Assembly: GCA_026214975.1 (NCBI GenBank)
Contig: CM047813.1
Location: 36,551,871-36,615,870, forward strand
Direction of reading: 5' to 3'
Source: Gentiana macrophylla
Lineage: Eukaryota > Streptophyta > Magnoliopsida > Gentianales > Gentianaceae
Length of the DNA stretch: 64,000 nt
The notes below the pieces were generated by a model. That model saw nothing but the letters and a program-made list of their open reading frames with translations, was not told the origin of the DNA and ran no database searches. Below are positions 54,266-64,000 of the stretch, piece by piece. The first letter of the stretch is position 1. Each line of letters opens with the position of its first letter. A program made the position numbers and the translations under genes.

Positions 54266-55180
54266 GTCGAGACCATTGGGGGCACGCTCTCTCTAAAGAA
54301 ATTGCTCTGACCTATCTCTACAAAAATCCTTAGCCGCCCTTCTTTAGTGTGCTGTTTTTCCGGCACCGGCCGCCGAAAGATTTTGTGCTGGCCCCTTTTT
54401 CGTTTTCTCCTCTTTTTATTTATGTTGCTCGTTCTTTGTTTTTCGTTCCTTTTCCTCCTCATTTTCACAGATCGAAAGTCTCTTCAAACTGTACCGGTTG
54501 ATCGGTGCTTCTCGTCGGAAAATTGTTTTTCCTTCTACTTTGGTGTAGATCGACGGAGTTTTTTAAGGGAAGCATTTTCCGGCGATGAATCATTGCCTAA
54601 TAGTCGAGTGTTGGCCGGAGATGGTGCTTTTATGAAGATTTGGCAGTTGGAGATTTCCGGGATCGGCTTTAGGTGGTGGTCGGATCTGCCTGTCGATGGG
54701 AGTATAACCTTTATACCCCTTTGCATGTTCATATCTGTCCATTACTCACCTCATTCTTCAGGCGATGGGCTGTGGTTCGTGGATGATCTGTGGAGGTTCG
54801 TGATTATGGATAGGGATTTGAGGCGACTGTTGTTCTTGTGTCTGTGGTTTATTTTGTTTGTTTGTTTATGTGTTTTGGATCAAGTCGGTGATTGTCGGCT
54901 TTTCCGGATTGTGTTTTAGGTTTTTAGTTTTGTCTAAGTCTGTCTACGATATGAATATGACTATTGTATTATCTTACCAAATCAAGACCTCTACTGTGAG
55001 GCAGAATTTGGTCGAGATGGGCTATCCCCATCTCTTTGTCTTCCTTTCGTTTCTCGGGTGGTGGTGTCCGGGTCTAGGCCGGTGGTAATCCGGAATTTGT
55101 CTGACTATCATCCGGCGTTGGTCCGGTGTAATATGTTTGTTGTTTTATTAATAAAATTCTTTCGTTTCCAGTAAAAAAAA
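54266..55180 (+). mobile_element. Short non-LTR retroelement with poly-A and 17-bp TSD
   Basis: It is flanked by ATCAACTAATGTTGTTG (54249-54265) and ATCAACTATTGTTGTTG (55181-55197), one mismatch. It starts GTCGAGACCATTGGGGGCAC with a CTCTCTCTAAAG leader as in plant L1 5' ends. It ends TTAATAAAATTCTTTCG..GTAAAAAAAAA, typical of LINE 3' ends. No RT frame exists: the 190-residue open frame inside is hydrophobic and matches no family. It is best explained as an internally deleted, non-autonomous LINE derivative. Confidence 0.75.
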
Positions 55181-55197
55181 ATCAACTATTGTTGTTG

Positions 55198-55780
55198 AAC
55201 TCTATTATTTATGGGTTTATTGTCAAAAAAGACAATTTGAATATATAAATATGCAAAGAGGACAGTGGAATATTTTTCTGGGTAAAAATGACATATCCTT
55301 ATTCCACTGTGATAGTGAAACAATAGATTTGGGAGTCGATTCGGCTGCGCAGCAAAGCGATGGTTTGGGGTTATGAACAGTGGATTTGTCCTTATCACCC
55401 AATTTATATTTCCGCTGTCTTGATTCCCGTTTCCCCCCTCTTTTTGTCCTTTTAAATCACTCCCCCATTTATTAGGGGTTATTATATGCACCCACTTCTC
55501 CTACAGGTGCCATCTTACTTGCCTACGGGCGCACCACACTGTTTTCATAAAATCAACTTTGTCTAAGTCGTTTCTGGTGCAAAAAATAAAATTAAAAATT
55601 TCAAAGTCGATTTTAATAATATATATTCGAGAGTCGGATTTTGACTCCAGAATCGACTTTCACAATGTCGATTCTACTGTAGTGTATTAGTAGCGTGATG
55701 CGCCGGTATAATCAGTGTATCGTAAATAAAGACCACGTATTCTTTTCAAGCACTGTTATTTATTTTTAGGGGTAAAAATC
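55198..55780. other. Intergenic stretch
   Basis: AT-rich sequence. AAAGTCGATTTTxATAAT and GAGAGTCGGATTTTGACTC phrases at 55600-55660 may be a degraded palindrome. No gene was recognised. Confidence 0.4.
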
Positions 55781-56334
55781 GTGGTTTATCAATTGAAGAC
55801 TATGGCTTCCCGTGGTTTAAAAATATACGATTTACCTCTTAGGGTTTTCCACAAACCATCAAATAAGCCAATACAAGGAAATATTTCATGGGAATATTCT
55901 TTTTTTAATCTTATTCCTGTTTTACCCTGGCGTTTTCTATGTCAAACTACCAGATTTTCAATGAATTCTTTTTACAAGAACCCAAAATTGGATCCCATTT
56001 CTCCATTACGATTCCTTAGAGTACATATGTTATGCTGCATGTCACTATGTCTCCACCACTGTAAGAAAGTTCAAGGCCGTCGATTGTTCAATGAAAGGCC
56101 TGAAAGACTTAATTGCTCTTCAAAGATTTGCAAAATAGTCCATTCTCACATCTTAAAACTTGGGTTTTGCATCAATTGGGAGATTGGCAAATGCCATTGT
56201 GGATTTATTTTCCAAATGTGGTAACTTGGATTGTGCTTACAAGGCTTTTGTTTTATTGGAGAGTAGAGATGCCTTGGCTTGGAATTGACTCAGAATCATA
56301 AAGGAAGAACATCAAAAGGAAGATCCGATCAAAC
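55781..56334 (+). pseudogene. Pentatricopeptide repeat (PPR) gene fragment
   Basis: One frame carries a poorly conserved N-terminal region and then KICKIVHSHILKLGFCINWEIG, the start of a PPR motif pair. After a frame change near 56185 the adjacent frame continues as AIVDLFSKCGNLDCAYKAF and ESRDALAWN, then a stop. That is only about 1.5 PPR repeats, where family members have ten or more. A hAT MITE then interrupts at 56343. PPR proteins normally bind organellar RNA; this copy cannot. Confidence 0.75.
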
Positions 56335-56342
56335 CTGGGGAG

Positions 56343-56891
56343 CAGGGCCGGCCCTGGCATATTTTGAGCTTAAAGTCAAGTCCCCGAATTGGGCATTTTA
56401 GTTGAAGTTGTTTTATTTTTTTATTTTTTTATTTTTATTTTTTTTGAAAAACATACTTATCGCGTTTTTTACATCCGTAAATACAAAATTCTCAAAACAT
56501 ACCTACAAAGTAATCTTTTGGGCCAAGTAAAATTTTTTTATTGGGACCTTTTATTAGATATTTTTTTCATAAATATTTTTTGTACTCTCTTGCATACGAG
56601 TTGCCGAATGAAATAATATTATCACAACGAAACGAGGTCGAGGGGGCAGCGCCAACTCATGGGGGTTCGGGGGCAACGCCCCCAAAACCTAAACCAATAC
56701 ATGCATCAGTTCATGAAGGGAGCAAAAAAAATTTGGGGCTTTATAAAAAAAAAACATATTATATTAGGTTGGATCGGATTGAATCTACACGAAATTTTTT
56801 TTCTTTTATCGAAACATGTACCATTGTGCCCTCCCGACACCGTTGGGGTTAAGACGGCCGTCTCCTTGACCTCACTGTAGGGCCGGCCTTG
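56343..56891. mobile_element. hAT-type non-autonomous element (549 bp)
   Basis: Left end CAGGGCCGGCCCTGGC, right end GTAGGGCCGGCCTTG, so ends pair as CAGGGCCGG/CCGGCCTTG. Flanked by the 8-bp duplication CTGGGGAG (56335-56342, 56892-56899). Each end is itself palindromic (GGGCCGGCCC). The interior has a T-rich part and GGGGGTTCGGGGGCAACGCCC. No transposase. Confidence 0.93.
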
Positions 56892-56899
56892 CTGGGGAG

Positions 56900-58228
56900 A
56901 GATTAGAGAAATCGTGTAAAGAGTGGTCAATCTTTCACCCTAAACCTTAAATTGAGATCGAAATCATCTACCTCGCCGGCAAAAGCAGCTAAATCACGGT
57001 CAGAATCATAAATATCGCCGGAAAATGCAGCCCCGGTTGCTCAAAGGGGGGACAATCAGCGTCGCTCCCGTACTCGTGCCCTTTTTTTTTTTTTTCCCTT
57101 TCCTTTTATTTAGACATCTCATTTGATATATTTTTGATGTCATTGAGATCATTTTCGTAAAAAACAATGAAACAGTAAAACAATGGAATTGTAGATTTTA
57201 GGTAAATTACACTGTACCGAACAGTGAATTTAGAGTAACGAACAGTAAAATTGTCTTTATCACTCAGTTCGTATTTCTGCTGTCGAGATTCCTATTTTTT
57301 TTTCAATTTTTTGGCCTTTATTCCCTCTCCCTCTACAATTATCACATCAACAATAGTCTGTTAATTTGAAAATTGATTTTATTGTTTTCCTTTCTAAATA
57401 GTTTTTATATTTGTAAGTTAAATTCGTAGGACAAGTGCTGCCTATTAATAAGGGGTTCCAATTGACGTGAAAATCACAAAGTTTTCCCTTCTGTTCATAT
57501 GTTCATTCGATCGCACTGCTGCCGCAATTTCATCAGAGAGGAATTGTAATTCCGATCGTTTTGGTGCTCTGTTTAGCAGACTTTAAATAGGCAGACATAA
57601 GTGCACGATTAGGAGAACGTGAATTCATCATATGATCAAGTGCAGTTTCTAGGTGAAATATATTATTTTTGTTCTTTCAGTCTGATCATGATCAGGGTTT
57701 TGTTTTCTTCAATGATTTGATGTAAGAAAGTAGTTGTTCTTCAAAAGGTTTATGTGGAATACAATTTAATTTGATATTTCATTTTGTAGAATCATCGGTT
57801 TAGAAAGGTAAATATGTTTTCTTAACATCGGGTCGTTATTCTTGTCAAGTTTATATTTTCCTCTTGTTTTTTTAATTGGAAATACACATGAACAAAACGT
57901 ATGCATGCATACAAGTAAATTCCCATGTAATTGCCGAGGCCCGGCGGTGGTCCCCACCGAGGCCGCGGTGCATGTTGTTCATGGCTCTGTTTTTGGTTTG
58001 TTATGTGTTCGTGCAGTATGTTTTAGCAGTACAATATTGTTTCATGAAATATTTTGCAAACATGATTTCATGTATTTAATTATGCGTATAATGGAGATAT
58101 TCTCGGAGATTGTAGTTGCTATGGAATATTATATGCTCATGCTATGTTACTTTCCGGAAAAAGTGAATGTTCATGATATTGCACTAGTATTTGTTAGGAT
58201 CAAGACATAACCAGAAGGGGGGAGAGGG
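56900..58228. other. Intergenic, no supported gene
   Basis: Possible remainder of the PPR locus near 56900-57050, then AT-rich DNA with a T-run at about 57083. The 122-residue open frame at 57842-58210 is Cys/Met-rich with no family match, and an overlapping frame runs in parallel. I do not call it a gene. Confidence 0.4.
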
Positions 58229-58408
58229 GGATATGATCATCTCAAGTAACTTGAGAGGATATTCTCTCAAGTATGCATGATTCAACCACACACCCCTAAA
58301 ATGTAAAACATCTAACCATTGATTAACTTTTTCCAAAACTACGTAGTTTAGTTCATTACATGTAAAAACACCAACTTAAGGGTAAACTACTTGAGAGGAT
58401 CTTGACCC
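58229..58408. mobile_element. MULE-like MITE (about 180 bp)
   Basis: GATATGATCATCTCAAGT at the left and ACTTGAGAGGATCTTGACCC at the right are imperfect inverted ends. GGGAGAGGG flanks both sides (within 58217-58230 and 58409-58419), consistent with a 9-11 bp duplication. TCAAGTAACTTGAGA near the left end is a second palindrome. Confidence 0.5.
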
Positions 58409-58585
58409 GGGGGAGAGGGTAGGGGGTTGAATTGTTGTATCAATAATATACTAATATGACTACCACTTAATAGTGCCCCCATTTTACTTGGTGTTCTTTT
58501 TTCATAATTCAATCACGTATAAGTCTCAATGATATATTCATTATATCTAATAACATACTCACGAAATACTGACAATAGTACTAGG

Positions 58586-60440
58586 TGTTAGGTGTGATGC
58601 CCGAAAGACAATTTTTGTAATTATTTTATTTAATAAATGAATTGACGTTATTATTCATATTTATTATTCTCATAATCACCGATGTGACAATAGTAATTAC
58701 ACTACAAAAACCCTAAAGTATATCGTTTATGTAATCACTTACTTCGATTGTATGGTATATACGGGAGGATTGAGTTAGTGAAGATGTACTTGAAATACAA
58801 TTAGCCCGTAGTGAAGTTAATCGAAAGTATCGGGTCTCTCCTTTAACGTGCTATTAATGCGCCTGAAACACGGTTGGTGTGATTGTCTTATCCGGACTTT
58901 CGGTTAAGAGAACCTAATGGGGCATTTATATATGATAGATATATCGTATAGAAATTTGGACCGATTTGATTAGAGTTCACGATATAATTCCGTAATCGAA
59001 GTCTTATCAAATCAATGGATGATCATATTTATGGATATATCTTAATCCTGAGGTGATCACGATCAGCTGCTTGAATCGGTATGAAGTTTGACTTGACGGT
59101 TAAGGATTACTGGCGAGTCCGTGGTGCGAATTACCCCATCTTGGCATTATCTTTGGATTGAGTGAGTAGTACGTGTTATCACAGATACGGAATCCATTCC
59201 TTCCATTTATGGAAGTAGATGAAACGATTCCTTATTTGTTAATCCTAGAAAGCGATCGATCCATGGAGTTCATATCACACTCGATTGATCACCGGTGAGT
59301 TGTATGAATTAATTGATCATTTAGGGGTTAATGGTAAATAAGGATAAGAGGTTCTAAAAGGGTTAACGGTAACTTCCCGATTTAGAATGAGCGATCTATG
59401 GAGGATTAATCCATATGTAATGATTATATCAATGGACACTTATTATTATTCGTGAGGAGATAAATATAATCTCATAATCGGAGGAGTGCGATCACGGGAT
59501 TATGGTGGCATATTCACTGTGATTGATTTATCGAATATAATTATTCTATAATTATTTATTTGATTTATCGGAGCCGTCACGATTATTAGTCCATTGGTCC
59601 CGACGTGCCTCTAATATAAGCATAGCTATTCTCGGACGTCGAATCACTAATAATATTAATTTAGTTCTTGTTGGACTTTATTAAAGCGATATGTGAATTA
59701 ATTGTTTAGTGGATTATTAAATTAGTTGAAATTTAAATAATTAAATACACTGGAAAAGAGCATTTTTAAGTGACTTACTAAATTAGTGTGTTGACAATTT
59801 TGACCCAATTGGTCAAATATTGGAAAAAGCGTGTGAACCTTTCTTAATAAAAGGTGGCGCTTTTTTTTGACAAATAATTAGGAAGAAATTGGTTTTTTCT
59901 TGGATAATTATTTAATGTGTGATTTATCTTTTATTTGTTAAATGATAATTCATGAAATATTAGATAATAATATGATTTATCCTAATTTGTTTGGGATAAT
60001 TATTTTATTTATCTTTTATTTGGAAAAAGGATTAATGTAATAATTATCTCTTAATTATTTAATCCTTTGGAGGACGAGGGTTTCTTTCTCTATATAAAGA
60101 GAGTTCTCTCAAGCCTTAACACACACATAAATTTCGACTTCACCTCTTAGAGAGGAGAAGGAAAATTTCGACCAAAAGGAGTCAAGGGAAAATCTTGGAG
60201 ATTTTTCCGGGTAGCATATCGGAAGGGTTCGAGTCGAGAATTTCCTTCCACCGGGAGTTGCTTGGATCACACGTACGGAAGATCGTGGTGCTCTTCACGC
60301 TTTCCTTCGTTCATCCTATTGCGGTTCTTCAACTTGGATTTTGAGATCCAAGAGGTATGATCTACAACCCCTTGTAGATAAAGATCTAGTTATTTTATTA
60401 CGTGTAGTTTATAGATCCAGATCCATAAATCGTTTCATTG
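58586..60440 (+). mobile_element. LTR related to the solo LTR at 22.8 kb
   Basis: It starts TGTTAGGTGTGATGCCCGAAAGACAAT and follows the 22828 LTR in order for about 1.3 kb (ACGGGAGGATT, ATTAATGCGCC, CTTATCCGGAC, GGGGCATTTATATATGAT, ATGGACACTTATT). TATATAAAGAG at 60091-60101 is a clear TATA box followed by a leader; the 22.8-kb LTR has plastid DNA here. The 3' boundary is uncertain because the two LTRs diverge in U5 and I find no clear primer-binding site. Confidence 0.65.
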
Positions 60441-63400
60441 CGGATGGTGTTTCGTGAATCCTGCGCGTTTTACATTCTAAGCTGACCTCTTCGCGACATC
60501 AAAGCGGATATCGAAATTTAATTAATACGTGGTAATTAATTAATTTAGTAACTAATTAAAAATCCGAGGGCGGGTTATGAAATCGTTAGCCTTTCGGTGT
60601 GTGTTCTCGGTGAACCGCCTTAAAATTTGAAAGCGAGATCACGTTTTCAATTCGTAGTGTCTACGAGATTGAATGATGGTAAAAGAACAATAAATCTTGG
60701 ATAAAAGCGGTTCGCCTTTAGGTTGGGTGGTCAAGCGAGCTTCGCTCAAGCGACTTAACCCTCCTAGTGTGATGTATGCACGGGGTCCGGCAAGACTAAG
60801 CCAAACCGAGGCGGAGGGTGATTCCTTCTAATCTCAATAGGGCTCTCTTGACCCGATTTCGTCCGATCATCACATATGTTCCAACGAATAGGACGGGTAG
60901 GCTTGCCTACGTTACCGACACCATTCGGAATCCTTGATTTGATGTGCTTTTATGTTAACATCAAAAGGCGTGGTTAGTTAACCTACCACCACTTCCAAAA
61001 TATTGAGTGGGAGCGGGAGGCGACGACCAACCCCACGGCCTCTACTATAGATACAAGTAAGTGAGAGAAGGGTGGCGCCGAGGCGCTTTGATTTCGTCCC
61101 CACAAGGATGGTGTTCGCCCTATCAACATTCATGGCTTGGTCTCCGAAAGGATAGGATTTACGGGTACTCGTCGGGTCACCGACCTATCCTAAGACGGCA
61201 TACTCGGGCGTACCTAAGAGATCCGATATAGTAGGTCACACTCATCATGGGTATTTTTTTGATAATATCTAGGCTAAAAAGGGAAGGTAGTCAATGAATA
61301 AAGGGATGTTCGATTCTCGTGGGATGTTCGATTCTCACAGGTTATTCATTGATGAGATTGTCTCGATTTAACCGTCATCTCTTTGACCTACCCTAAGCGG
61401 CATCGAGATGCGAGGTTAAAACCTTGGAATGGTAGAGTAGACTTAATTTTTAGTTTACAATTCCTAAAATTAATATAGTAGTGTTAAACTTGAATTAATT
61501 TATGTCATTTTATTTACAAAGATTATCACTTACTAAATTGCTTAAAAATTTATAATTGACTAGTATTGACTTCGTTAAAAGTGGAAAGTAACTAGCACGT
61601 TGAACTAGTTAATCGATAATGCAATTATTTTTGAAAGAGATATTTTCTCTTAAGCCTTTTAAAAACCAGAGTGACATATAGGTATGTCACTAGTGTCATT
61701 CGTGTCAAGCGGAAGACAAACTTAGTTTGACCAAAGGTGATTTCGGACTTGAAATTCTTCTAGTGAATTTTGAGTATGTAGTAATTACACGAGTAATTTT
61801 CTAATTGAAAAATTGGAAAATCATGAAGTGTTACTAGTTGGACGATATTTGGAATCGATGAACTAGTGGGAGCTTTATGATTTGTTGTTTTCTAGAACAT
61901 TAGAAAAGTGTAATCGACTACACACGTAACCGTTCTAATTGAAAAAACCGGAAAGTCATGAAATGTTGCTAGTTAGGCGATATTTGGAATCGATGAACTA
62001 GTGGGAGTTTTATGATTTGTATTTTCTCGAAACATTAGAAGCTGTGTAAGTGTTTACGAGAGATTTTCAAATTGAAAAATTGGAAAATCATAAAAATAAA
62101 GCATTCTTTGGTTAGGCGGTATTTGGAACCGATAAACTAGTGGGAGCTTTAATGTTATGATTTGTTATTTTTCTAGTATATTAGAAAATCCGAGAAGTCC
62201 CGACAAGTAACACTCGAAATAGACATCCCACGGTTTAAGAGTAGTGTCTACTCACACTGAACCGCTAGTTCAAAAGCTGTTTCCATTTACGGAAAGTCAA
62301 GAATGGGAGAGTATGTCTAAGAGTGTTAGTCATCTAAAAGCGAGTTGATTTTTAAGGCTAAACGAAAATTAATAAAGCGAAAATCATAGGATAAGGATAG
62401 TGATTTCGGATCACCAACCTATGAATCCTTGGCGATTTTTTGAGCTAAGTTCTTTGGAAGAACAAAGCAAAGAAGTGCATTTAACGATTAAAAGAGTAAA
62501 CAACGTGCGATTAATTTTAGCTAGAATAGTGGGAGTGATATGAGGAAATGAATCTCGGATTCAATCCTTGGATATCGCTTGAGAAGATTTATTTTTACAT
62601 TTAAGATTCGTTGGAGCGAATGGATTTACCTTCTATTCGATAATTTGTTTGTCATAGAAAGTGAATATACCATTTGTAGTACGAATCCAAGACTCGGACT
62701 TTTGTTTGATAAAGTCAAAACCACTTACAAGCATTTGAAATATGTCTTAAAGAACCATTAAAAGCAATTGGTTTCTATATTTAGATAAACGCTTCTTCAT
62801 ATTCCATAGTTAGTGCATAGTCCACTAAAAGACAAGACACGAAGGCGGCTCGGGGTGATTCCTTTCTCGATCTGGTTATATTGTCTCAAAGGTTCAATGA
62901 CTAAGTTTCCTTTCAATCGGGAAAGGATAATGGTTATAAAGAAGTAACATAGCTTATTTATGGCGACCTTGAGGGTCGATGAAAGATACAAGCTAGTAGG
63001 AGCTTCCGAGTAGTGACTTCTTGTCCGATAACTATTCAAACACTCCGGTAAGTTTATCCAAAATATTTTGAGGTTTCTCTGTTTTCAACAGAGATAGAGT
63101 ATTCTATACTCGTAAATGGGCCATCACATAGTCCTAGGGTGATGCTCGGCCCGCCTCATAGTGAAATGTTTTCACTAAGTGAGAAACCGTTAAATTGCCT
63201 TATATTTTTTTTTTTAGGCGTGCTACAATACCAACGCTTAACTCAATAAAGATATTGGAAGTGAAATAACGGTTTACATTGAAATGTAAGACCGAGAAGT
63301 CTACCTAGAATATGCTTTGGAATTTACGGATAAGGTGTGGATTCGGTTCACCCCATACGTAAATACAAGCATTTAGCACACGGTGCTTGAAGGTAGTCTG

Positions 63401-64000
63401 GAAATTTCGCGAACACGTTCGGTCGATGACCAATCGTTTCTATATCTTGTAGCATTGAGAAAAGGTTTGTTATAAGATTCATGAAATCGGGAAGGACAGT
63501 TATCTTTATTGCGTCCTTTACGATAGAGTCTATGAACAGTAAAACCTTAAACCTTGCAGTACGTTTACTCAAGGTAGTTACTAACTGATTAAAATCAGAC
63601 CACATCCAACATCGGTTGTTGGTGATAACACTAAATACTACTAAACTAGATCAGAATTTCGATCCACCCAGAATGTAGTGGGAGTATGGTTTATCCATTA
63701 CCCATTACGGGTTCGGCGGACTTTGTAGTCTGAGGATCGATTGATGACCTATGGCTCTTTTGTGAGCAGTATAGGATTCTGATAATAGAGGTTGGTTTTA
63801 ATAGCCATAACCCTGTGAATGGAGTTCGGTACTCCAATTCTGTTCATACTCTTGTAGAACCACCTGAGCGTCTCAGGCCCAGTGGGAGTAATTGGATCTA
63901 CATGGAAAAGAGTAGAATGAGTTCGGTATTGCATGATTTCGTTCAAAAGCAGAAAATAGGGGTGATTCCCTGAGACTTTCTTGCCAAACAAACGGAGTCT
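60441..64000 (+). mobile_element. Non-coding, internally repeated region after the LTR (LARD-like)
   Basis: 3.5 kb without a credible frame. It has GC-richer blocks at 60700-61210, three tandem units of about 130 bp (61796-62190), and seven exact AGTGGGAG words (61006, 61865, 62000, 62139, 62528, 63677, 63881), the purine-rich word usual just before a copia 3' LTR. I read it as internal DNA of a non-autonomous LTR element whose 3' LTR is outside the window; this is inference. The small minus-strand frames at 63348 and 63749 match nothing. Confidence 0.45.
61796..62190 (+). repeat. Three tandem units of about 130 bp
   Basis: Units begin near 61796, 61927 and 62056. Each has AATTGAAAAA(A/T)xxGGAAA(A/G)TCAT, GGCG(A/G)TATTTGGAA, GAT(G/A)AACTAGTGGGAG, TTATGATTTG and xACATTAGAA. 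The third is the most diverged. Confidence 0.85.

Noticed and set aside
54347..54919. 190-residue open frame as a membrane protein gene
   Set aside because: It lies inside a poly-A-tailed, TSD-flanked non-LTR element; hydrophobicity comes from T-rich DNA and no family is recognised.
57842..58210. 122-residue open frame
   Set aside because: No family, an overlapping frame of similar quality, no promoter or splice evidence.

Overview
The window is nuclear DNA from a dicot plant. The genes carry GT-AG introns, the intergenic DNA is AT-rich, and the encoded families are typically plant: a DUF1191 membrane protein, a POB1/LRB-type BTB-BACK protein, a C2-domain protein, an ASPG1-like aspartyl protease and a PPR relic. 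I cannot name the species. Only four chromosomal genes look complete: DUF1191 (2411-3325, minus), POB1-like with six exons (6413-10103, minus), a C2-domain gene (36893-37702, minus) and an aspartyl protease (51814-53234, plus). Most of the rest is transposable-element DNA, much of it nested.

Layout. 1-1000: microsatellite, retrotransposon LTR end and LINE relic. 2.4-10.1 kb: the gene-rich part, DUF1191 and POB1-like, separated by MITE/LTR-like repeats. 12.3-19.1 kb: a decayed Ty3/gypsy element with two LTRs, split by a 1.75-kb solo LTR with a CCTTA target-site duplication (TSD). 20.8-34.4 kb: an old Tat/Athila-like gypsy element. It is broken first by a 1.9-kb solo LTR (TSD AGAAA) that carries a piece of plastid rpl16, and then by a 7.8-kb composite retroelement (26174-34004, TSD TTCAC). 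34.4-36.5 kb: a dead L1-type LINE. 36.9-37.7 kb: the C2 gene. 39.3-45.2 kb: a structurally intact but frame-broken Ty1/copia element (TSD ATTCT). 46.3-47.25 kb: a minisatellite running into a 100-N gap. 47.35-50.56 kb: a second Tat-like gypsy element on minus. 51.8-53.2 kb: the aspartyl protease. 54.3-56.9 kb: a short non-LTR element, a PPR pseudogene and a hAT MITE. 58.6-64 kb: an LTR related to the one at 22.8 kb, followed by a long non-coding, internally repeated region.

The most striking object is the composite element at 26-34 kb. Directly after its first LTR, where an 18-nt primer-binding site should end, lies the complement of an entire tRNA-Asp(GUC), including the non-genomic CCA. Its only departure from the canonical sequence that I recognise is at position 58, the m1A58 site where reverse transcriptase normally stops. 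The sequence then runs into the primer-binding site and LTR end of another element in inverted orientation, which looks like a template switch caught in the genome. The internal region of the same element has no long ORF but carries at least eight copies of a small hairpin whose stems change sequence while staying complementary.

Two genes (POB1-like and the protease) have frameshifts that each fit a missing G in a G-run. The two LTRs of the composite element differ in the same way, so consensus base-loss error is likely in this assembly.
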